From: Panulirus ornatus
Taxonomy: Eukaryota; Arthropoda; Malacostraca; Decapoda; Palinuridae
Direction of reading: 5' to 3'
Length of the DNA: 64,000 bases
NCBI RefSeq assembly: GCF_036320965.1
Contig: NC_092265.1
Span: forward strand, 1,317,001 to 1,381,000
Made by a program: the position numbers and the translations under genes. Numbering within the stretch: the first letter of the stretch is position 1; each line of letters opens with the position of its first letter. The notes beneath the pieces were generated by a model. It was not told the DNA's origin, searched no databases, and saw only the letters and a list, made by a program, of their open reading frames with translations. Positions 10,129 to 19,879 of the stretch are shown here, piece after piece.

Positions 10129-10248
10129 TGGAGATTGCACTATTGCAGTCAGGCTACTGAGGAACTCATTTATGTAAGGACCTTCAGGGTCCTGTTGACT
10201 AATCTCTCTGCTAAAGTGCCGCTGCAATACACGCATTGTGTCTTGGAC
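10129..10248 (-). CDS. INTS1: Integrator complex subunit 1, exon 6
   Basis: A 120-base exon, exactly 40 codons, beginning VQDTMRVLQRHFSREI and ending LTAIVQSP. It is bounded by CTCTTTCAG and GTATGTTT splice signals and is phase 0 at both ends. It is too short to be recognised on its own; it was placed because it bridges the exons at 15142 and 7736 in frame. Confidence 0.8.
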
Positions 10249-11309
10249 CTGAAAGAGAAGAGAAATTTATGGCATAAAGGCTGGGTAATAAGGTAGCAAA
10301 CCAATTGTTTCTAACCCTAAGCCAGCCTGTGGTGTTCATAATGGAACCCAAGTTCCACAAAATTAATTCCAAAAAGGATACATTCGTGCATATGATCTAC
10401 ATCTGAATGAGAAAGGAGTTCAATGATAACAGGCACAAAGAAAGAAAAGGAAAGATTTATGTACTTCGAAAAAACAGCATTACATACAATATCTAATAAA
10501 AGTCACCTAAATGGTATATACTTTGGTATATTACATTTGACAGAGTAGATGAGTTCATTTGTTCTTGATGCTTCCATACTAAGGTGGATGAGGCCAACAA
10601 ACTTTCAATACAATCCCACTTCAACATGCTCAGCACCCTATTCTTTGCAACAGCATGTCTCCTCCCATTCCAAACATGAATCCTCAAGCAAAAATAAAAA
10701 GCTCACCTCATTTGCACAATCTAACAGCCTATATAACCAGTGATCCCCTCTTCCAACATACACAATACTGACAGACCACAATCCTACTATAATGACTGGT
10801 AAAGCACTAAACCACACTCCAACTAAATTCTAAACTCCAACCCACTAGAGACACATCCACCTGAAACTATACTCCCCACACATGTAAGAGTTTCACCTTA
10901 TCCAAGTTGTGGACACCATACAATTCTCCAAAAATTACAATGATTCAACATACCTAATGTCCAACATAAAGCTTCCACTGAACACCTACTCCTCAACTGT
11001 GCTGCACTTGACTCACACAGACAAACGCACATCATCACATTTTAACCTGTGGTCTCAACAAGTGGCTAGCTTCCTGAGCAAACCTAATTCAAAAAATTAT
11101 TTCTAATATAAGGAATTATAGCATAATTACAGTGAACAGTATGAAGGATTCAATCAATTTTCAGGTAAGAGCATTCAGTGAGGACACAACTACAATCTGC
11201 ACAAGAAATATATCGGTTACTAGCCTGTTTTTTGTGTTCTTGATGAAGGACATCATTTGTAAAGCACTGCAACACAAAGGACTGTACTTCACTTTTACTC
11301 AGTTCTATG

Positions 11310-11925
11310 TGTGATGGTTGTGACACCTGCAAATGTAAGATTACTAGGTTTAGCAGAACTGAGGGACAGGCCAGTTGGAGTGCGAGTTTGAAAGGAGAAA
11401 AACTGGAGGGAGTGAAGTGTTCTAGATACCTAAGAATGGACATGGCAGTGAATGGAACTACAAAAATGGAAGTGATTCACAGGGTAGGTGAGGGGACGAA
11501 ATGAAGAAAGTGTGGAAAGAGATATCATCATCTTGGAAGGCAAAAAGGGTATGTTTAAAGATATAGTAGTTCCAACATTATTATATAAGAATGTGCAAAG
11601 GGTAGGTGTTGGAAATGAAATGTTTGAGGACAATATGTGGTGTGAGGTGGTTTGATTAAGTAATGAAAGGCTAAGAGAGAAGTGTGGTAATAAAAAGAGT
11701 GTGGTTGAGAAAGCTACATAGGTTGTGCTGAATTGCTTTGGACATGTAGAGAATAAGTGAGGAAAGGTTGACAATGAGGATATATGTGTTACAAGTGGAG
11801 GGAACTAGGAGACCAAACTGGAGATGGAAGGATGAAGTGAAGATTTTGGCGATCTGGGCTTAAACATGGTGAAGGGTGTGCATGGGATAGAGCGTATCAG
11901 AAGACTATGGTATACAGCGGTTGCA
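11310..11925 (+). mobile_element. Degenerate LINE fragment
   Basis: The stretch aligns along its length with the C-terminal LINE coding region (GTTTGAAAGGAGAAAAACTG at 11388, GGTGTGAGGTGGTTTGATTA at 11639, TGGTTGAGAAAGC at 11701) but has several frameshifts and stops. It is an old copy of the family seen intact at 45452. Confidence 0.8.
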
Positions 11926-11929
11926 AGAA

Positions 11930-12055
11930 ATCCCTCCTTCCTCTACTATTTTCCAAATGAAAGAACAGAGCACAAAGCCAAGTGAGGAATTTTACCCTCT
12001 AAGGCTCTGTTCTTGATTCTATCACACTCATGTGGGAAATGGCAAGCATGTATGG
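11930..12055 (+). repeat. Fragment of the SINE-like element
   Basis: The words TTTTCCAAATGAAAGAACAG, GCCAAGTGAGGAATTTT and CTCTAAGGCTCTGTTCTTGA match the second half of the element at 14179-14400. The 5' half is absent. Confidence 0.6.
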
Positions 12056-12454
12056 AAAAAATTATGTTTGTGTGTAAAGATGTCTATCTATGTCATGTAA
12101 ACTTGTCATTCATGCAGAACCTAGTGTAAGTTGTTCTGGTTACAAACCAGCTCCACAACCTCACTTTCTGAAGAATTATGTAAGTAATTTCTCTATAATC
12201 TTAGTGCTATTTTACTGTACAAGACTAAAAAATTTTTAAAAAGAATTAGGGATACTTCAGCTTTAACAATAGGAGCAGTAAAGGAAGATAATATCCTACA
12301 AGCAGAAGAGGAAAAATTATTGACATCAAAACAAGAAAAACAGTTTATGATGGCTAGTAGAATCTTAGAACATTCTGAAGTGACTTCATACACAGACATA
12401 TAAAAGACTATGATGTGCTACATTCTAATCACAATGTTCTTCATCCATAACAAG

Positions 12455-12652
12455 GTAAACAATCGCATGTTTACCATATGGCGTCCAAGCTTCGTTTCTT
12501 CGTTGTATATCAACTGACTTACATTTCTCTCTTGTGTCTCCCCTGATGATGTGATTATTACACTAAAATGCACTTGGGAACTTATCATGTTTCATTTTCC
12601 CCTTGGACTCGTAGGAATATCTTGATCACGCGCAAAATTGTGATCCTTTCCA

Positions 12653-12726
<74 letters not shown>

Positions 12727-12860
12727 CTATGAGTCCATGGGGAAAATGAAACACAATAAGTTCCCAAGTGCACTTTTGTGTAATAATCACATCATCAGGG
12801 GAGACACAATAGAGAAATATAACAATCAGTTGATATACATCAAAGAGACGAGGCTAGGAC
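12455..12860. mobile_element. Foldback/MITE-like element halves flanking a (TA)n array
   Basis: The left half (12455-12656) reads inward through GCACTTGGGAACTTATCATG, TTTCATTTTCCCC and TTGATCACGCGCAAAATTG to a (TA)n array at 12657-12724. The right half (12725-12860) is the reverse complement: TTCCTATGAGTCCATGGGGA, AAATGAAACACAATAAG, then CATCATCAGGGGAGACAC. The right half lacks the ATCACGCGCAAAATTG end. The same family is at 34080-34290 and 38532-38840. No transposase is encoded, so it is non-autonomous. Confidence 0.7.
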
Positions 12861-12869
12861 ACCTTCATT

Positions 12870-13205
12870 CATTCCCTTTGCCACCCTGCCACACATGAAA
12901 TGACACCCCTTTCCCCCCACATGCGCGCAAGGTAGCACTAGGAAAAGACAAAAAGGCCACATTCGTTCACAATCTCTAGCTGTCATGTATAATGCACCAA
13001 AACCACAGCTCCCTTTCCACATCCAGGTCCCAAAAATTTTTCCATGGTTTTCCCCAGACCTTCACATGCCCTGGTTCAATCCACTGACAGCACATCAACC
13101 CTGGTATACCACATCGTTCCAATTCACTCTATTCCTTGCATGCCTTTCACCCTCCTGCATGTTCAGGCCCTGATCGCTCAAAATCTTTTTCACTCCATCC
13201 TTCTA
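12870..13205 (-). mobile_element. LINE 3' end, inverted
   Basis: Read on the - strand this is the end of the LINE coding region (from CTCCAATT..., RVNWNDVVY) through its 3'-UTR, including the GCATTAT..GACAGCTAGAGATTGTGAACG block. It faces the + strand copy at 13332, giving a head-to-head LINE pair. Confidence 0.75.
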
Positions 13206-13292
13206 CCTCCAATTGTGTGTGTGTGTGTGGCTGGACCGTTCTTCGTCTGTTTCCTGGCACTACCTCACTGATGCGGGAAATGGAGATCAAGT

Positions 13293-13331
<39 letters not shown>
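13206..13331 (+). repeat. LINE tail and (AAT)n run
   Basis: A (GT)n run, then a copy of the family tail (TTCTTCGTCTGTTTCCTGGC, ACTACCTCACTGATGCGGG), ending in an (AAT)n run of about 40 bases. The next LINE fragment starts at the very end of this run. Confidence 0.7.
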
Positions 13332-14110
13332 GGCGTGGGCTATGGATAGAGTTGTGCGCAGGAGGGTGGATGTGCTGGAAATGAGATGTTTGAGGACAAT
13401 ATGTGGTGTGAGGTGGTTTGATCGAGTAAGTAATGTAAGGGTAGGAGAGATGTGTGGAAATAAAAAGAGTATGGTTGAGAGAGCAGAAGAGGGTGTTTTG
13501 AAATGGTTTGGTCACATGGAGAGAATGAGTGAGGAAAGATTGACCAAGAGGATATATGTGTCTGAGGTGGAGGGAATGAGAAGTGGGAGACCAAATTGGA
13601 GGTGGAAAGATGGAGTGAAAAAGATTTTGAGTGATCGGGGCCTGAACATGCAGGAGGGTGAAAGGCGTGCAAGGAATAGAGTGAATTGGAACGATGTGGT
13701 ATACCAGGGTCGATGTACTGTCAATGGATTGAACCAGGGCATGTGAAGCGTCTGGGGAAAAGCAGGGAAAGTTCTGTGGGGACTGGATGTGGAAAGGGAG
13801 CTGTGGTTTCGGTGCATTATCACATGACAGCTAGAGACTGAATGTGAACGAATGGGGCCTTTGTTGTCTTTTCCTAGCGCTACCTCGCACACATGAGGGG
13901 GAGGGGGTTGTTATTCAATGTGTGGCGAGGTGGCGATGGGAATAAATAAAGGCAGACAGTATGAATTATGTACATGTGTATATATGTATATTTGCGTGTG
14001 TGGACGTGTATGTATATACATGTGTATGTGGGTGGGTTGGGCCATTTCTTTCGTCTGTTTCCTTGCGCTACCTCGCTAACGCGAGAGACAGCGACAAAGC
14101 AAAATAAATA
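13332..14110 (+). mobile_element. LINE copy, 5'-truncated, with full 3'-UTR
   Basis: It starts in the middle of the coding region at GCGTGGGCTATGGATAGAG and keeps an open C-terminal frame (13342-13746: RRRVDVLEMRCLRT, KWFGHMERMSEERLTKRIY, SGRPNWRWKDGVKKIL). The 3'-UTR and conserved tail follow to 14110, where the tail ends in AATAA and AATAATG repeats. Confidence 0.82.
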
Positions 14111-14151
14111 AATAAATAATAATAATAATGATAATAATAATTGTAATAATG

Positions 14152-14178
<27 letters not shown>
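14152..14178. repeat. (TA)n microsatellite
   Basis: Pure TA repeat directly joined to the SINE-like element on its right. Confidence 0.95.
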
Positions 14179-14182
<4 letters not shown>

Positions 14183-14403
14183 GGGGATAGGGGAGAAAGA
14201 ATACTTCCCACGTATTCCCTGCGTGTCGTAGAAGGCGACTAAAAGGGGAGGGAGCGGGTGGCTGGAAATCCTCCCCTCTCGTTTTTTTTTTGATTTTCCA
14301 AAAGAAGGAACAGAGAAGGGGGCCAGGTGAGGATTTTCCCTCTAAGGCCCAGTCCTCTGTTCTTAACGCTACCTCGCAAACGCGGGAAATGGCGAATAGT
14401 ATG
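14179..14403 (+). mobile_element. SINE-like element, (TA)n-flanked, copy 1
   Basis: An element of about 225 bases beginning CCCTGGGGATAGGGGAGAAA, passing through CCTGCGTGTCGTAGAAGGCG, GGAAATCCTCCCCTC and CCAAAAGAAGGAACAGAG, and ending CGCTACCTCGCAAACGCGGG plus AAATGGCGAATAG and poly(A). The last ~45 bases match the LINE tail. Three further copies lie at 36874, 46571 and 46882. It codes for nothing. A clear A/B box pair was not found, so the transcription origin is open. Confidence 0.8.
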
Positions 14404-14514
<111 letters not shown>

Positions 14515-14610
14515 AAATGAGTGGTTGGGCCATTCTTCATCTGTTTCCTTGCGCTACCTCGCTGACACGGGAAACAGCGATTGAGTATAATAATAATAAT
14601 AATAAATAGA
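14515..14610 (+). repeat. LINE/SINE tail copy
   Basis: GGTTGGGCCATTCTTCATCT, then GCGCTACCTCGCTGACACGG and AAACAGCGATTGAG, ending in (TAA)n. It is another copy of the shared tail. Confidence 0.75.
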
Positions 14611-14954
14611 TATAGAAATAGAAAGACCTTGCAATACTATACAGAGAAAATAAAATCTGAGGTAAACTACAACATTTAGATGGGTGGTGGACAATGTTTT
14701 GGTCATGTGGTGAAAGTGCATGATAATAGGTTGCTTTTGAACATACAGAAGAGTGAGAAGTCAGCTAGCATCCTGGAAGGGGAATGTTAGAGAATATATT
14801 GGGAAAAGGACTCAGGAAGGTGTGACGTGGATGAACCAAGCTAAGAAGGTATGTTGGATGGGACAGCTTGAAGACATTTCTGCCTCAGGATCCCCATAAG
14901 AGAAAGTTACCAAGGGGCATAAGATATATAAGCAAACAGTCAGACAAACAGATA

Positions 14955-15118
14955 ACTGATCTTAGTCAAGAAAGTCATCCAGGGATACTGACAAACGATC
15001 TTAGTCAAGAAAGTCATCCAAGAATACTGACAAAAATTATATCATCCATACAATAATATCAAGAAAGTCATCCAGGAATACTGACAAAAATTATATCATC
15101 CAAAAAATAATATCTTCC
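14955..15118 (+). repeat. Short tandem duplication in INTS1 intron
   Basis: The word CAAGAAAGTCATCCAGG-(G/A)ATACTGACAAA occurs three times, first with a 46-base spacing and then about 54 bases apart with an added TTATATCATCC segment. It lies just downstream, in INTS1 sense, of exon 5. Confidence 0.8.
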
Positions 15119-15141
15119 CACTGATGAAGCTTTAACATTAC

Positions 15142-15264
15142 CTTGAGAGGAGTCACCAGTGGACGTATGTGGGGAGGTCGTTCTCCTACGACATCCATGT
15201 CATCACGTTCACCAAGCGTTGCTGCAAAAGCATGACCTCCCTTAGCTCCTCGTTGGTGTTGAAC
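15142..15264 (-). CDS. INTS1: Integrator complex subunit 1, exon 5
   Basis: A 123-base exon (41 codons) beginning VQHQRGAKGGHAFAATL, which aligns with VQHERGASGGQTFHSLL just after the MAHLVE segment of human INTS1, and ending RPLVTPLK. Acceptor TTATTATCAG and donor GTAATG are clear; both ends are phase 0. Confidence 0.88.
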
Positions 15265-16224
15265 CTGATAATAAAACCATTTGTCAGTTCAAATATAATA
15301 TCAGTTCCTTAAAATTCATGAGATAACTATACTAAAAGTTTTCTGTATAATCTATCACACTTCTTATCTGTGAAGATCATGCTCGTCAACTCACAAAAAT
15401 GATTACTATGTGCAGTCTTATTACTATTCAACTCATTCATATACTTTAAAAGTACTCTCTAATTCATGCCCACATTACTATAGCTTCAGCTATATTATGA
15501 ACCAAGCACAACTTTACAATGCCATATTTATCTGTAATTTACTTTTGCATCCATTTCTCAGAAACCCATCTCAACACCCTTTCCAATCTGTTGACTCACT
15601 TCTGCCCCTATGGTTACTTTCACTATAATGTCCAGCAGAAGGTACCTAAAGCGCTCCACTTTCCCCAGGTCTTCCCCATTCAATCTTATTATACTCTAAC
15701 CTGCAGTAATATGTGGTGTGAGGCAGGCTGACTGTGTAAGGAATGACAGTGTAGGAGAGAGGTGTGGTAGCTACAGTATGCTCAGTCTGAGTGAGAGATG
15801 ACCAAGGTGTTCTGAAATAGTTCAGACACATGGAAAGAATGAATAAGGGAAGAATGATAAAAAAGGATCTAAATATAAGAAATGAAGGGAGGAAAGGGGA
15901 AACTAAAAAGGAAATGTAAGGCTGGGGTGAAGGAGGCTTTCTGGTATTTGGGCCTAACATTCAGAAGTGTTAAGTGTAAAAAGGATGGAAAGAATTAGAC
16001 ATATAGTGTAAAGGGAATGGAATGCTCTTAACTGGTCAAAGTAACCAATGGAATACTCTATGGGACTTGGCTGTAGATGGCAGGCTTTGGCTTCAGTGCA
16101 TTATACATGACAGCTGGAAAATGGATGTAAACAAATGAGGCTGTTGCTTTTTTGTTTTTGATATCTTCAGGGAAAGAGAAGCAAATGTGTAAAATCTTCC
16201 TTTACAAAATCCTCACATTCATAC
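15265..16224. other. INTS1 intron 4 with opposed LINE remnants
   Basis: Bases 15520-15690 resemble the LINE middle region on the - strand and 15705-16150 the LINE C-terminus and 3'-UTR on the + strand (ATATGTGGTGTGAGGCAGGC, CAGACACATGGAAAGAATGA, TTCAGTGCATTATACATGAC). Both are highly diverged with many stops. The remaining bases hold nothing recognisable. Confidence 0.6.
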
Positions 16225-16395
16225 CTCAACCAACTGAGCCATGTAAGTCTTGTGACTCTTGTCTAATACAGCTGCTGCAACAGCTTCATCATTGGTGTTA
16301 ACAGCAACATCTAAAGCACATAACAATTTGGTCATGCTGGCCACAGGTATGCCAAATGACTGGATGAAAAGTACCAACTGGGATGGCTCCAGATC
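16225..16395 (-). CDS. INTS1: Integrator complex subunit 1, exon 4
   Basis: A 171-base exon of 57 codons encoding DLEPSQLVLFIQSFGIPVAS and ending TYMAQLVE. Human INTS1 has DLEPQQLLLFVQSFGIPVSS in the same place. The acceptor is TTTTGCAG and the donor GTATGA. Confidence 0.93.
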
Positions 16396-16609
16396 CTGCA
16401 AAATAAGGCTTTCATTTAAAATAGGAAATTAGGTGAAAGAAATATTACATTAAAATATTGTTTCTATCCATGACAAAGGTTAAGCCAGTGACAGTTGTCA
16501 CCAACATAAAAGGTGAATTATGTTTTTATGTTTTTCTTAATCTTCAGAGTAAACAAGCCATAAAACATCTTTAGAGTAAACAAATCATAAAACAAAATGA
16601 CAAATTTAC

Positions 16610-19600
16610 CTTTAAAGCAGCATCAACAAGCTGGGGTACTGTGGATCTGATCATTTTGAGCTTGAGCCAATCAGGAAGAAGCAGAGCTTCTTCAGATGTA
16701 TCTACCAGAAAGGCTTGTGGCATCTCCTCTTGCTCTGGGAACCACGTAGTTAGTAATTCATGAAAGAGTTCTGGACTGTTGTCTGGACCATATGTCAAAA
16801 GAATGACCATAGCATGAACCACAAGTATATGCATGACAGCTTGTTCACCAGATGCCCACTGCACACGCACCTGATCCTGACTCTCTGACCATGTAAAGGA
16901 CTCGCGTGGTGGCAACCTGACCCCACGCATGTAATTGATGAAAATGATCAGTAAAGCCTTGAGAGTGCTATGAGCATGAGGAAAAGGCTGGTTTGGCCTG
17001 TCTGGTACTGGTAATATCGCAGCAATCATGGTGCATCTCTCTACAATCAACTGTGCCATGTCCTGAACTAATTCTGCCTGGTCCTGAAGTGGATCATCTC
17101 TGGTATGGACTGCCAAAAATCGAATATAAGCACTAACAGCATGAGGATCAGTTTCAATCTGACACGCCGCACGAAGGGCTTGACTGGCAACTCCCTGGAC
17201 TAGATCAAATCCTGGCAGGTTAGGAAGATGCTGGAGAAGCCAAGCATGTGGAGCATGAGAATCACTGTCTATCTCCATTGGGTCATTAAGGGGAGCTACC
17301 ACCAGCTGAAGTCCATGTACGGCCTGTGCACGGGCTAAAGCCTGTTGTGAACTCAAGCGCCTCAAAAAATATTCTAAGATCTCTACACTGACACCATCCT
17401 CTTGGCGGGGTGCACGCAGCAAAGAGCGCAAGTGCTGCAGTAACTGATGGTGTCTTGTGGCACCCTCCCCTCCACTACTTACAGTACCAGCTTCACTTAA
17501 CAAGAACTCACACAAGCATTGTACTGGTAGTACAGAAAAAGCACCCTCACTGCTTTGTACTAGTTCTGCCAACCATGGCATGCTCTGAGAAGCTCCTTGT
17601 CGTTGAATTATATCCACCAAAAAGTCAGGATTTCGACTACGACAAAGAAGATGCCCAACTTTATGTGAAGTATTAAGTGCTTTTAACTGATCTAAAACAA
17701 TTGCAGGAGGTTTACGAGCTGGTCCAGTTGGGTCCATTGTTATCAACTGACTGAGAAGCAAGCTATTTTGCTCTGTAATTGTCTTCTGAGCCAAATGAGA
17801 TTCAAAATCTAAGATCTGTTGTCGTTCAAGGGCACAAAGGTGCATTTCTTGAGTAGTCATCTCCTCACCTTTCTCTCCAGATGCTAATGTAGGCGGTGGA
17901 AACACAAATGAATTTGTGATGCACATTTCCATGAGTGTACGCAAAGTTGGGTATGACTCCCATGCCAAGAGCCCAAATACTGTAGGATTATGTGCTGTAA
18001 TGAGCAAGAGCATTATCCATGACTTCCAGTACAAATTAGCTATGGCAGTCTTTGGAGGCCTATACCCTTGAGGCAAGGGAGAATTCTCTGGAGGAATGTA
18101 TGGGCAAAGATTGAATATCAACTCTACAATTTTCGTGTCATCAAGCCGAAGAACTTCCATATCATCACTGTGAAGAGCTGTTGCCCTTTTGATAAGCTTA
18201 TCAACTAATTCTATCAAATCTTGAGACTTCATCCATTGGTCCTTCATTACAGCTATCATTAATAACCTTGTAAGAGTTTCTTGCTTCACAGGTATTTCTG
18301 AAGTTAGCCTGAAATACAGTGGTCGATCATTTTCTGTAGGCCAGTTGTCCTTTATGAAATAAGCTTCGGCTTGCTCAAACATTAGGATTTTGTGCAAACA
18401 TCGAGAAAATTCTTCCTTGCTCGGGTTGAAACACTTGGGAACCACCCTATAAAGCCAATGGATAGCATCACGCTGAATACAGGCCACCATTTCCTGATAT
18501 CTTCGTACTGATTCCGGATCTCTATGTTCACCACGATACATCTGTGCAGTACTTTCTCTAATCTGTGGTGAAATGGCAACAAAAATAGTGAGCACTATCA
18601 GGTCTGTGATGCTGTGAAACATCCTCTCCTTAAACTCAAAGCCATCCCGAAATGATGGATCCTTACGATCCTTCATAAGTCCAAGGCAAAACTTCTGAAA
18701 CTGCATATCATGCCGTAAAGCCCTTACAATTTCACGTAACAGAGCTCTCAAGGCTCTGAGAAAATCCTCTCTGTTACAAAGAAGCTCCTGGAATTCCTCT
18801 GCAAGTATAATGGCAGCATGTTCAGGTGCAAACTGGAAGATAACTGACAGGATAGACATATTACTTGGGTTTCTAGCCTGAGACAATTCATTATAGAGTG
18901 TATGCTTCATGACAGAAGGAATATTGTCAGGGTGGGCAGCAAGCAGCTCCTTCAGACAAGACATGTACTGGTTAATCAGAGGTTTGTGTTTCAAGCGAAT
19001 CCGTATAATGTGGCTGATGCACTCAATATCTAACTGAGAGTGGGTATTACAATTCAGACAGAGAGACATTAAGAGCTCTGTTGCTGGTCTTTGCAGCTTT
19101 GGACTCTGTAGCCACATCTCAAGTCTAGGGGCAACATGTCTCCGTACTTCAAGAATGCCACATACAGAAGACAGAAACCGGATGAAATTGCGGGCTACAG
19201 CATCAGGGCTCTGATGTCTTATCCCCAGTTGGTGTTGTACAGCCTCCATGACCATTTCTTCTACTTCTGACATCATCCCTGCATAACGGTTTGCAACACT
19301 AACATCCAAACTTTCCCTGCATTCCAGAGATAACTCTGAATCTCCATCTCCTGAGTCTGCACCCCCAGAACCCCCTGAAACAGGAGGGGAAGGACAGTCT
19401 TGTCGACTTCCCATTCCAAGATCAGGATAAAGGAGGCTTTTCGGGGGTAATTTTGTCCTGAAAGCTGTGATAATGTTATCCACAAAGCCCTTGCAGTCCT
19501 CATGGTCCACCCAAATACGTTCTCCAAGAGAATCTTCAATATACACACGTACAAATATATCTGGCCAAGATTTTTCTTCTTGAAAAGCTGCAAGTAGAAT

Positions 19601-19879
19601 GTTTGCTGCTAAAACTGATACAGCTGCATTCCCTTTTGACTTATAGGTCATTGAATGATCTCTCTTTAATAAGGAGCAGAATGCTTCAACAACCATATCT
19701 GATCTACTAAAAAGATGGGGCTTAACTTTCACTAGATACATGAGAGAGAAACACAGCAGGTTATCTGGTTTTGTTCTCTGTGAGCGTAGACTCTTCACAG
19801 TACCACATAAGTACATCTCAGCACTGTCTCCATATTCTTCTCCTGCCTCGATGAAGGGGATCAGATCATTGGGGTCCAC
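16610..19879 (-). CDS. INTS1: Integrator complex subunit 1, giant central exon
   Basis: A single 3,270-base exon of 1,090 codons carries the N-terminal half of INTS1. Diagnostic stretches include VRVYIEDSLGERIWVDHEDC, LLMSLCLNCNTHSQLDIECI, NELSQARNPSNMSIL, CLHKILMFEQAEAYF, LLCRSRNPDFLVDIIQRQ, VLPVQCLCEFLLSEA, SWSESQDQVR and AFLVDTSEEALLLPDWLKLK; all are close to vertebrate and fly INTS1. It includes the region carrying the INTS1 family domain (DUF3677). A GGSGGADSGDGDS low-complexity linker separates the first helical block from the rest. It begins at a TTTACATAG acceptor and ends LVDAALK|GTAAAT. The frame read past the donor is intronic and is not part of the protein. Confidence 0.97.

Noticed and set aside
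16571..16609. C-terminal extension of the giant INTS1 exon to a stop at 16571
   Set aside because: Homology ends at LVDAALK with a GTAAAT donor, and the next exon continues with DLEPSQLVLF exactly as in known INTS1.
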